Source: UBA3210 sp002363635 (lineage in GTDB: Bacteria > Bacillota_I > Bacilli_A > RFN20 > CAG-449). Taken from it: DNA of 64,000 nucleotides. Below, in pieces: positions 12,601 to 19,475 of the stretch (within the stretch, counting starts at the first letter, position 1; each line of letters starts with the position of its first letter). The notes below the pieces were generated by a model. It was not told where the DNA came from, ran no database searches, and saw nothing but the letters and a program-made list of their open reading frames with translations. The stretch spans positions 1-64,000 of the forward strand of contig CAMPBT010000004.1 in assembly GCA_946641515.1 (NCBI GenBank). The letters are read 5' to 3'. Position numbers and translations under genes: made by a program.

Positions 12601-15600
12601 AATGAAGTTGCACTTAAGTTATTGAAATCATATGTTCCATCAATAACGATTTGATATTCAATACCATTTAATAAACCATCGAATGAAAGAACTGTATCGT
12701 ATGCAAAATTATTCATATCAAATACAAATGTTTCTAATGTAGTATCAGTAGGAACTAATTTAATTGATGTGATGTTGAGGGTCGCATCAGTTTCTAATGA
12801 ATTATATTTTGCAATAGTGAATTTAATGCTTGTATCTGTATAAACAAGAGGAGCAGTAGGAGTAATGCTGACTTTTGGAGCAGTTTTACTTATTGTTGTA
12901 ACAACGCTTGTTTCAGTCTTAGTAATTAATCCGTTACCATCATTTAAGTTATAAGTATATGTAACTAATACTTCGTAATTTGAACCTGAATATAAGTCTT
13001 CTAATGTACCTGTTAATTCAGTTGGATTATCTTTATTTACAAGTATAATTCCGGTTGGATCTTTAATAGTAATGTTAGTTACTTTTGCTCCGCTGTCAGT
13101 GCCACCAACATTTGCAACATTATATGTAAATGATGTTGTAGTTGTTGTAGCAGTAACTTTGTATTCAGGAGCAGTTAAAGCTTTAACTTGAACGTATTGG
13201 CTTGGTAAAGATGATAAATAAATTTGTTTACCACCTTCAATATCGTTAGAATCATAATGATATTCAACAATCAAGAAATATGTATAACCATTTTCAAGAT
13301 CAGTGAATGATAAATTATCCCATGAATCTTTATTTGTAATTGTTTTAAATGCACTTGTTTTATCTGTTGATTTGTATAATGAAACTGAATCAATCTTGTA
13401 TTTAGCATTATCATTATTTGTAGCATCTAAAGTGAATGATAGAGTTGTTCCTTCAAGTGATAAAGAATCAACTGATACAGAAACAGCTTCTTTTGCCTTA
13501 GTATTTAAAGTTATTTCTTTTGAGCTAGTTTGAATGCCTTTTCCATCGTTTAAATCGTATTCATATGTAGCTTTAATTGTGTAAGATGTATCACTTAATA
13601 AATTGTCAAAAGATACGCTTGTAGATGGTGTATAAATAGTATTAATTACTGCATCATCTTTTAAAATTTCAATCTTAGTTACATTTGCGTTTAGACTTGT
13701 TTTAGTGTCGAAGGTGAATGTAGTAGAAAGTACTTCTGAATCTTTGAGGTTATTATTTGTTCCAAAATCAAATGAAGGAGCTTTTAATGAGATAGTCTTA
13801 ACACTATTACCATCTTCATATGTTGTTGAGACAATAGTTTGTGCTTTATCTTCATTTGGATTATATGAATAATAAACTACTAAATAGTATTCGTTGCCAT
13901 TTAATAATGATGAGAATGTTAAAGTTTGGTCAAGTACAATTTGTGAACCAGAAATTTCGTTAACGTATGTATTACCATTCTTGTTATAAATTTCTACTTT
14001 AGTGATTGTAGCGTTAGTATTACCTAAATCAGTTAATGATAATGAATATGAAACTGTTGTACCGTTTGCGCTTAAATCATTAATTTTAACTACAGGTGTA
14101 GCTTTGCTTGGAGTAGAGAATTTTTGTGAAGTAGATGAAGTGACATTAATATCGCCATTACCATCATTTAAGTTATATGTATATTCAACTGTCATGTAGT
14201 AAGTTTTGTTACTTAATAAACCGTTGAAAGCTAATTCGTCAAATGAAGTTAATGTTTTAAATGGTTCTTCTTCACCATCAATATATAAATTAACTTTATT
14301 AATAGTAAGTGCGACATTATCAGTATTAGTTACTAAGTTTTCGAAATTAACTGATGTAGATGTTGTAGTAAAGTTAGAACAAATAACTGTTGGTACAGCA
14401 TTTTCTCCAGTAGTTGGAGTAGATACTAATGTAGCATTTTCTCTTTCACCATTATTATTTTTATAAGAATAAGTAATAATTACTTTATATTCAGTATTAC
14501 TTAATAAGTTTGCAAATGTTTCTTCAGTTCCTGAGAGTGTACCAGTTCTTGATTCAATACATGAATCACCTAAATATAGCGCAATACTTTCAACTTGTGT
14601 TTCAACTTGATCGTTTGCATCGATAGTATATGCTACTCTTACTGAGTCTTTAGTTGTAGAAACTGTTTGGTTAATAGATGTTGCTTTATCTTCTGTTGTA
14701 ACTACTTTTTCAACTTTTGCTTGAACAGCTTCCCCGCCATCATTTAAATCATATTCATAATTTAATGTTAATGTGTATTCAGTGTTGTAGTGGTCACCTG
14801 TATTAAAGGATTTTGTTGAACCAATATCAGCATTAGTTAATGAAATAGTTTGAGTATCTGATGAATCAGATGTATTAACAATTGTTGCGGATTTTAATGT
14901 TAAGTTATTGTCTAAGTTTGTTGCAGTAATAGTAAATGAAATACTATTTGGTGTAGTTGTTGGGCTATTGATATTAACTGTAGGTACAGTTTTTGCTTTT
15001 GTAGTGAATGATGTAGAAATAGTATTTTGCTTAATTTCTGAACCATCATTTAAGTCATAAGAATATGTGTATTCTAATGTGTAGTTAGTATTACTCTTAA
15101 TTCCTGAGAATGTGAGAGTTTCATCAAAGTTAATTGTACCTGTGAAATTATATGAAACTGTATTGCCTTCTTTATCTTTTAAAGAAATAGAAACTAAATC
15201 TTTAAATGAAGATGTTTCATCATCTTTATGGATAGAGAATGATACTGTATCGACAGTTGTACTTACTGCTTCAAAACTAATTGTAGGTGCGCTCTTTGCT
15301 TCAATATTAAAACTATTTGATGTAATTGATGAATCTATGTCACCTTTACCATCTTTAACATCATATTTATAAGTGACATAGACATAATATGAATGGTTGT
15401 TATATAAGATATGACCATTATCAAGTTCACTGATAGTAATTGTGTGTGTTAAATCTGGATTAACAATAGTTTTTACAGGATGTTCAGTGTCTTTAGTATC
15501 ATATAAATATAAAACTAAATCCTTATATTCTAATGAGCTTGGGTTGATTTTTGTAATGTTGAAGCTTACTTGATTGTTAGTAACATTTAATGTACTAAAT

Positions 15601-18600
15601 TCAAGAGTTGGTGCAGTTAATTTAGCAATATCAAAACTTGCTTCATTAGTAACTGTTTCATAATGCTTTTTAGTTACTTCATTTGCAGAATCATTTAAAT
15701 CATATGTGTAATTAATTTTTAAGATATAATTTGCATCAAAATCTAAGTCTTCAAATGAATCTGAAACATATGTAGTTCCTTCTTCATATGATTTTGTTCT
15801 ATATGCTTTATTTTCACCTTCTTTATAGATTTCTACAGAAGTGATATAGGCATTCTTAGATGTATTAGGTTCTAATGTTGCTTGATATTTTAAAGTGTTA
15901 ACATTTTCTATTTCACATGTTCCCCAAGTTAATGTAGGAGCAGTTAATGAATCTAATAATTGGTTGTCACTTACTAATTTTAAAGTTGGTGAAATATCGC
16001 CTTCATATCTATTTAAACTATATTTGTAGTTGACGATAACTTGATATGTGTTAGCGTTTAATAAATTATCAAAGGTAATTGTATTTGAAACTAAATCAGT
16101 AAATGTTAATTCTCCGTCATAGACAATTTCTTCATTTGTATCAATGTGCTTTAAGACAATTGATGTGATTTGTAAATTGTTAAATTCAGCATTTTCTGAT
16201 TTTCTTAAAGAGAATGAGATTGTTGTGTCATCTCTAGTAACTGGAGTGTTAAATTCAACAGTTGCTTTTTCTTTTGCATTAGTAGTAGCAGTTAGAGTTC
16301 TAGTTACAGTTTTATATGTGTTTCCATTATATGTTTGGCCATCATTGAAATGGTAATCATAAGTGAAGACCATTGTGTATGTAGCTTCTGAATATAAATT
16401 ATCAAATGTGAATTCTTGGTCACCTTCACTTAATGTTGCGACCTGAGAAGCAATTTCGTTACCGTCTTTATCGTAAAGAACTACTTTGCCGTTTGTAGGA
16501 TATGGGTTATCATGGCTTGCAAAACTTAATGTTGCAGTTAAAGATGTTGATGTAGTTTTTGTTTCATTAAGTGCAAATGTAGATTTTGTATCATTAACTG
16601 CATCAGTTCTTGAAGGAGCAGATGTGTATGTAGCTTTTTGAGTACCTTTTTTATCATTTAAATCATAAGAATATTCAATATATACTAAATAGTTATTGTT
16701 ATTTAAAATACCATCTGTACCATCAAAAGAGAATGAAAGTTCTTCTTCATCATTCTTTTCGTAAATGATTTTTTCTTCTCTTGTAATATTGCCTTCAGCA
16801 TCTCTTACTGCTTCTTGGAAAATCTTAATGTAATCAATCTTTAATGATGTTTCATCAAGGTCAGTTTTTGCTAAATCGACATTGATTTGAGTTTCATTTG
16901 ATGTAACTGAAACTATAGCTTTTACTTCTGGAGCAGCTTTAGCAAGTGTAGTTACTTCTTTTTCGTATTCTTTTGCAGGTGTAGTAATACCATTGCCATC
17001 ATTTAAATCATATGTGTAGTATGTGATTACTTTATATGTGTTGTTTGAATTTAATCCAGTGAATTCGACTTCAAATAATTCATTGTTATCTGTATTATTT
17101 TCAAAAGAAGCGACTTCTTTAGTTAAATCATCAGTATTGAAAATTGCTACTTTTGTGATTTTAGCGTCTGTTTCATTATTTGATAATGTTGATGTGACTT
17201 TAAAAGATGTTGTAGTAGTATTTGTAATACTTGTTGCAACATTAGGAAGTACAAGTGAACGAGTAGTAGTTTTAGTTGGAGTAGTGTAAGAATAATCTAG
17301 TGCTCCCCTACCATCGTTAAGATCGTAAGAATAATTTAATCTTAAGAAATATGAATTGTTATTTAATAAATCAGAGAAAATTGAGTCATCTGATGTTTTA
17401 TTTTCTAAATCTGAAATAGTTTGTTCGACTTTTCCGTTATGTAATAAATCAACTGATACTAATTTGAGGTTAGTGGATTTTTCATTATCGTTTTCTTGTG
17501 AAGAAAGATCAAATGAAATAGAAGTTTCATTATCTTTAACATTGATAATAGATGCTGAAGGGGCTAGAAGTTCTCTAGTTGTAAAGACGCTGCTTCTTAG
17601 TTCTTTAGTAACTAAACCTTGTTCATCATTTAAGTTATAAGAGTATGTTAAAGAAACATAATAAGAATTATTATTAAGGAGTTTATCAAATGAAAGAGTT
17701 TTGTTTGCGTCAAAAGAAGAAAGAGATTGAACTTTTTCTTTTGTTTCGCCTACTACATGATATAGGTCGATTGATTCAATTTTTGCGCCTGTTGTATATT
17801 CATCCTTTAATGTGTAATCAAAAGTGACTTGGTTTTCAGTATTTAAGACGTTGTCTAAAATTACTTTTGGTTCATATTTTTCTTTTGTTGAGAAGAATGT
17901 TGAAGTGATGGACTGAGTATGTACTCCATTACCATCGTTTAAATCGTATGAGTAATTTAAAATGATAGAATATTCAGAGCCTGAATATAATCCGTCAAAG
18001 TTAAATGATAAGTTTGTTAAATCTTCAATGTTTGTGATTGAATCAAACTTACTACCGTTTCTCATTAAATCGATTGATGTAATTTTAGCATTCTTACTTG
18101 TACCTTGGTTGAATAAAACATTAAATGTTACATCTGTTTGAGTAGATTGGACATTATCAAATGATACTGTTGGTGCAGTTAATGCAACAGTATGGAAATC
18201 TTCTCCTACTACTTTTTCTGTATGTATACCAGTACCATCTTTTTTATCGTATGTATAAGTTACTTCGATATGGTAGACATTGTCATTTAATAAATTGCTA
18301 AATGATAATTTATCAAAACTTTCTACTGACTGAACAAGAGTCGCACCTTGATAAAGATCAACAGCAGTGATAGTTGCTTGAGTGTTGTCTTTATCGACAA
18401 CTTCGACATCAAAGTCAACAGTTGTAGGGGTGTTTTTCTTTTCAAAATCACTGATACCTACTGTTGGAGCTTCTTTGTTTTGCATGTAATAAGCAGTTAA
18501 GAATACTGAAGTAAATAAACCGACGACTACAGTAACAGAACCTACTAACTGCTTGGTTCTTACGACCTTTCTAGGATCAATTTTTTCAATCTTATTTTTT

Positions 18601-18605
18601 TTCAT
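3651..18605 (-). CDS. Giant surface protein: about 31 FN3/Ig-like repeats plus BspA-type LRR region
   Basis: The protein has 4984 residues. The start at 18605 is chosen because GGAG stands about 9 bases before it; 22 extra upstream codons have no such site. Residues 1-50 hold a basic stretch and one hydrophobic segment (VVVGLFTSVFLTAYYM), a signal peptide or signal anchor. Residues about 45-3300 are roughly 31 copies of a 95-110 residue unit, each ending in a Y-x-Y-D-L-N-D-G-x-G strand, similar to fibronectin/Ig-like stalk domains. From about 3305 to near the end is a BspA-type (LRR_5) leucine-rich region with many IGxxAFxxCxxLxxxxLP units, interrupted by EGTxxDW modules. No LPxTG or other C-terminal anchor is present, so the N-terminus probably holds it in the membrane with the LRR part outermost. 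A role in adhesion is inference. Confidence 0.9.
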   Translation of the reverse strand: MKKNKIEKIDPRKVVRTKQLVGSVTVVVGLFTSVFLTAYYMQNKEAPTVGISDFEKKNTPTTVDFDVEVVDKDNTQATITAVDLYQGATLVQSVESFDKLSFSNLLNDNVYHIEVTYTYDKKDGTGIHTEKVVGEDFHTVALTAPTVSFDNVQSTQTDVTFNVLFNQGTSKNAKITSIDLMRNGSKFDSITNIEDLTNLSFNFDGLYSGSEYSIILNYSYDLNDGNGVHTQSITSTFFSTKEKYEPKVILDNVLNTENQVTFDYTLKDEYTTGAKIESIDLYHVVGETKEKVQSLSSFDANKTLSFDKLLNNNSYYVSLTYSYNLNDEQGLVTKELRSSVFTTRELLAPSASIINVKDNETSISFDLSSQENDNEKSTNLKLVSVDLLHNGKVEQTISDLENKTSDDSIFSDLLNNNSYFLRLNYSYDLNDGRGALDYSYTTPTKTTTRSLVLPNVATSITNTTTTSFKVTSTLSNNETDAKITKVAIFNTDDLTKEVASFENNTDNNELFEVEFTGLNSNNTYKVITYYTYDLNDGNGITTPAKEYEKEVTTLAKAAPEVKAIVSVTSNETQINVDLAKTDLDETSLKIDYIKIFQEAVRDAEGNITREEKIIYEKNDEEELSFSFDGTDGILNNNNYLVYIEYSYDLNDKKGTQKATYTSAPSRTDAVNDTKSTFALNETKTTSTSLTATLSFASHDNPYPTNGKVVLYDKDGNEIASQVATLSEGDQEFTFDNLYSEATYTMVFTYDYHFNDGQTYNGNTYKTVTRTLTATTNAKEKATVEFNTPVTRDDTTISFSLRKSENAEFNNLQITSIVLKHIDTNEEIVYDGELTFTDLVSNTITFDNLLNANTYQVIVNYKYSLNRYEGDISPTLKLVSDNQLLDSLTAPTLTWGTCEIENVNTLKYQATLEPNTSKNAYITSVEIYKEGENKAYRTKSYEEGTTYVSDSFEDLDFDANYILKINYTYDLNDSANEVTKKHYETVTNEASFDIAKLTAPTLEFSTLNVTNNQVSFNITKINPSSLEYKDLVLYLYDTKDTEHPVKTIVNPDLTHTITISELDNGHILYNNHSYYVYVTYKYDVKDGKGDIDSSITSNSFNIEAKSAPTISFEAVSTTVDTVSFSIHKDDETSSFKDLVSISLKDKEGNTVSYNFTGTINFDETLTFSGIKSNTNYTLEYTYSYDLNDGSEIKQNTISTSFTTKAKTVPTVNINSPTTTPNSISFTITATNLDNNLTLKSATIVNTSDSSDTQTISLTNADIGSTKSFNTGDHYNTEYTLTLNYEYDLNDGGEAVQAKVEKVVTTEDKATSINQTVSTTKDSVRVAYTIDANDQVETQVESIALYLGDSCIESRTGTLSGTEETFANLLSNTEYKVIITYSYKNNNGERENATLVSTPTTGENAVPTVICSNFTTTSTSVNFENLVTNTDNVALTINKVNLYIDGEEEPFKTLTSFDELAFNGLLSNKTYYMTVEYTYNLNDGNGDINVTSSTSQKFSTPSKATPVVKINDLSANGTTVSYSLSLTDLGNTNATITKVEIYNKNGNTYVNEISGSQIVLDQTLTFSSLLNGNEYYLVVYYSYNPNEDKAQTIVSTTYEDGNSVKTISLKAPSFDFGTNNNLKDSEVLSTTFTFDTKTSLNANVTKIEILKDDAVINTIYTPSTSVSFDNLLSDTSYTIKATYEYDLNDGKGIQTSSKEITLNTKAKEAVSVSVDSLSLEGTTLSFTLDATNNDNAKYKIDSVSLYKSTDKTSAFKTITNKDSWDNLSFTDLENGYTYFLIVEYHYDSNDIEGGKQIYLSSLPSQYVQVKALTAPEYKVTATTTTTSFTYNVANVGGTDSGAKVTNITIKDPTGIILVNKDNPTELTGTLEDLYSGSNYEVLVTYTYNLNDGNGLITKTETSVVTTISKTAPKVSITPTAPLVYTDTSIKFTIAKYNSLETDATLNITSIKLVPTDTTLETFVFDMNNFAYDTVLSFDGLLNGIEYQIVIDGTYDFNNLSATSLHTYHEESSKVSTVGKSAPTIIVENKNVTIGADSIEFNTTITDSYNTNPTITSIVLKDGSTTVKTLSATDTRIFEDLKSEHAYTISVNYTYDLNDGKGERASSSTSVTFTTKAKQDPVATVTKVAQEGEEENSMTFKVVIDEKGNDVTITGIKAINKDGSTAQKITSWPSDSLNFELTVNNLNYSNEYALYVEYSIDKNNDKAPTTAHVQSAFVGTTDLTPPTVTFDNIVASKEGVTFNASLVDNDSTQGKITSIDLYKDGVKVGSITSPTETSLSFSKLLSNNTYKIVLTYTYDLHDGSNELVTETIEKVFTTVAKEKATFEVINESIASDGTTFNYGIGTISNADNCKITLVKVEAITADGKVTKTIKASSLPSSYEELSVSGLYNNQNYHLKVTYSVDYNDGEYHEAYIESDTLATKVNVAPKVTNITFDNNEGLGLNGTIIVTYTDVDSTGISKSIGLKTSKDAETYVDTKTNVTVDENGQVSVTFTGLRNNTTYYADFYGTYDLNDSNGEKSYSVSCGSITTPVLTSPTVEVKNTTSLTAEGKLDGLTYNYEVYLTNPNNVDYRITSVDLISNTNSKNNQTYSFNTETDFSTSDTQKTLSFTLVNGNEYYVVVNYEYNLNDENGETWVHATASTTALSTVSLEAPTVTISAVYDNGTGATISVKSNEKTSEKVAATITSIQQVIAGTTNAKDISFTASNDISTSTTSLLNDNTYEFVVNYTYDLNDGFGTRNGQSKTKSIKTNAIATPTIEFSGLVEENANLTDTFSIKNTSLDANVEITSIIVKNANGAKVSNITFSNDNFDSEGNLSNLTYTAPLNNSTYTIEVSYTYNLNNAYDENGDITIYEGKATYTFTTLAKTAPTAKFTSATLDADTLDINFGVSITDTTDTGAKLTSAKLYYVDDEGDVLYRSLDNLLDITNLSFTNVLNGRTYYIIAEVTYNLHDGSKDKKVTIDSRDVSSIELVSASLNKPVISFGTTTTTKTTVNTSLTKLDDDNTLVKINSIDLYVVTNGVGTKVTGKSIQNIDQDNLTSLSLACLYNDTEYYLVANYTYNLNDGRGDIASSNVVSSHFKTVALTAPTVTISTPEAKTEVITTDGKETTNTYVEVAVSVKDDDGTGATIYSIDLQHLDTDGNVKDVTTISKWDSLSSIRFDGLLNDNTYKIVVNYRYSLNDGRETVEEYNAGHKVDTINFTTPKLNEPTLEVSVDDIIATGTDITAKYTITDSDITITSRQAVLKNVDTGKTVEIKELSSVDNEVVFKNIDSMTTYQVEIVVNYDLNDGTTTDNAKTASSTTVTTKTVKKDLSYEVDETNKTLTITNYKGGSNEVSLYEEYDIDGVKYKVVALDNAFANKTDLTSITLPKTITTLKNNAFSNCTALTTVNYEGTIDDWANISIEGSKLSSPMTYASTFNQYVNDAFKEVTSIELSSDISTIGNYQFAGFNRVTSLSLPSTITSIGESAFEGCSALTAVEIPTNVSTIGKSAFANCSKVSSLSLNEQLTTIAESAFASNTSLTTLTIPTNIKTIEKGAFSNATSLTSLTLNEGLETIGESAFAGASSLTDLVLPNSLTTLSTKSFAHNTSLTSVEFGESLASSATNTFAGCSSLTNITIPNVVSSAIATAVTDINGHITNLYFEGTMTDWLTLNFENYKDNLIQYTPNFYVKTSENETELINKAVVPSDITSINSNAFYGYKGLTDVDLTNVTGSIGSNAFYGTSLTKLVLTDSIKSIDANAFGNCLKLTYVDYGKSLTTISSLAFNKSTSIKDVVIPNQVSLTIADSIKSIPTIENIYFEGTMKDWLSLSYTSSTQNPIQYAKNFYVYETSESTFPDLLVTDAIVPDEITSIGQYAFYGYKGLKAIHLNKIEALGTDAFYKCTNLQDVYYDGTVSLDWCKVDIANKYADPMAYSHNFHAKNGDTYELVKEVVVDGSIIGLNNYTFLNFSTLENITLPASLEASHTEVFEGCTSLTNTYFLGTIKKWANIDFDQLKSNPMWHATNFYLVEETENKKVTEIDFTQFDSSFLGIKNYSFYNFDDLAKVTIPNTITSSGKQAFENCSALVDVYYEGTLQDWANINFATLTSTPMMGSESSKLYVKTETGYKEITSISDLGTLSSVGNYQFAGFGNVTTLSLPTTVTEIGNYAFYNCSKLEAVNTTNVVTIGDYAFANNKLLSELTFTGTVTTLGNNVFEGDTSLSSLIFGEDVITIGDNAFSKCTSLESVIFDSHLTSIGKSAFSECSNIKEIVIPDSVTTIKDKAFTECGNLTSVTIGNGVLTIGNSAFENDTNISTLVLGSSINTIGDFAFRGASQVTEITLPDTLTTIGKGAFDGLGLTTLVIPNNVTTIKENAFSNNTQLTTVDLGEHISTMTNAFTNDTLLTTFYIVPKRNDLISTALGDKDSKIIYLKGTIDQYVANDWTTDNAFASYASKLYALDANNEYYEVINVELSTATSIGGYAFASYDKLESISLGSVTSIDGHAFESCTKITTLDLSKVESAGRNAFANMTSLETIRLSNSLTSYLDAFTGVTSIKNIYIDDTTISSSLSSLIKELSKSNSIENIYFAGTLEDWLSIEFTSESQNVMQYASNFYLGETLLTEINVPTTVTKINDYAFYGNKNISSVTLNNVATIGNNAFNGCTNLTSLDLSKVETIDDHAFANTTLKEITLSGANTDVSLLAFDTVSTITTVNINKTISSSTTSLISSFGSVTKVNYLGTISDWLTLEFTSAKENPFSVESATITLLDEYGNETSITELDLSKYSVTTISSYAFYNCATLTTLKVPSTITSIGKDAFTNCTALKTVTLSTSFNSQGIVYLAANNAKNGNTYDIYYEGTLTDWIKNSFTQSNENPASFASSFYIVVDGKYQQITTLDLRSYANSTINPYTFYGISSIKTIILPNNITLGNYAFFGITADVYYMGTSAEWSTATKDMSVDAKQNLTAYFYSEEEPTSSKENYFFFNDNGEIVKWSTVESTTTQDNTSSL

Positions 18606-18757
18606 TTTTGAACTCCATTTTTTGTGATAATTTGCATTAATTTTTATAAATAAAAATACGCACAAAAACAATGATAAAATTTAGCGAAATTAAATACAAT
18701 AATTAAGACACAAAAAGATAAAAAAAGGCATGAAAAAATTTTAAAAAATCCTATTTT
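18606..18757 (-). promoter_or_regulatory. Leader and promoter region of the giant gene
   Basis: This AT-rich stretch contains the ribosome binding site near 18617 and runs of A and T, with no convincing single promoter. Together with 18758-19049 it makes about 440 bp without a gene between two divergent genes. Confidence 0.4.
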
Positions 18758-18771
18758 TAAAACCGCTTACA
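18758..18771 (-). promoter_or_regulatory. cre-like site (CcpA) upstream of giant gene
   Basis: On the minus strand the sequence TGTAAGCGGTTTTA matches the catabolite-responsive consensus TGWAANCGNTNWCA at 13 of 14 positions. It lies about 150 bp before the start codon. This suggests carbon-catabolite control of the surface protein; no CcpA gene is in the window to support it. Confidence 0.5.
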
Positions 18772-19001
18772 AAAATACTGATAGAAAAATAAAAAAATGC
18801 CCACATAATGGACAAAAATACCATTATTTTGTGTGTGATTAATTAGATACAAAAGCAACAACAAATAGATAGATTAGATATAGATATAATCTATAATTGT
18901 TATCGAATAGAATAAAAAAAAAACGAATGTCACGAATGCTACAAAAAATTGCACAATTAATATTTAAATATATAAAATAAACGTGTTAGAATGTTAAGGC
19001 T

Positions 19002-19026
19002 AAGTGTACATTTTCGTTGTATACTT
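19002..19026 (+). promoter_or_regulatory. Stem-loop in leader of NifX-like gene
   Basis: AAGTGTACA (19002-19010) and TGTATACTT (19018-19026) form a 9-bp stem with one G-U pair and a 7-base loop, 23 bp before the start codon. A TTGCAC/TAAAAT promoter with 18-base spacing lies upstream near 18949-18978. It may be an operator or an mRNA structure; no T tract follows. Confidence 0.4.
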
Positions 19027-19049
19027 GTTTTATTGGTGGAGATTTTTTT

Positions 19050-19457
19050 ATGAAAATTGCTATTCCTTACGATAGGGAAAATGAAACAGTTTTTCAACAT
19101 ATGGGAAGAACTGAATTTTTTAAAGTTTATGAAGTAATCGATGATGAAATAGATTCTTGGACAGTCTTTTCTACAGAAGGAGTTGCTCACGAAGCATTAG
19201 TCGGCGGTTTATATGAAATCGGTGTTAGTGTTTTACTTTGTGGAGGACTTGGAGACGGAATGATTCAGGCTCTAAAATCAGTCGGTATCAAAGTATATCC
19301 AGGAAATACTGGTAAAGCTGATGAAGTTTTATTTGCGTATTTAGATGGAGATTTAAAAGAAAGCACAGTACCTAATTGCTCTCATGAAGATCATCATGGT
19401 GAAGAAGGTTGTTCATGTGGTGGTAACTGTCAATGTGTAGATATTAACAAAGATTAA
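19050..19457 (+). CDS. NifB/NifX-family iron-molybdenum cluster-binding-like protein
   Basis: Start 19050 is preferred (GGTGGAG at 19036); the frame extends upstream to 19017 without a site. The 135-residue protein starts MKIAIPYDRENETVFQHMG, as in the dinitrogenase FeMo-cofactor biosynthesis (NifX/NifB C-terminal) fold, residues about 1-108, with the GGLGDGMI loop near 65. A tail rich in Cys and His (CSHEDHH, CSCGGNCQC) follows, which could bind metal. No nitrogen-fixation gene is nearby, and such proteins are common in non-fixing anaerobes, so the actual role is unknown. It may be co-transcribed with the membrane protein 18 bp downstream. Confidence 0.8.
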   Translation: MKIAIPYDRENETVFQHMGRTEFFKVYEVIDDEIDSWTVFSTEGVAHEALVGGLYEIGVSVLLCGGLGDGMIQALKSVGIKVYPGNTGKADEVLFAYLDGDLKESTVPNCSHEDHHGEEGCSCGGNCQCVDINKD

Positions 19458-19475
19458 TTCAGGGGGGGACTATTT

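Noticed and set aside
18957..19190. A minus-strand frame of 77 codons upstream of the NifX-like gene
   Set aside because: It covers the promoter and part of the NifX-like gene, has no ribosome binding site, and its composition is not protein-like.
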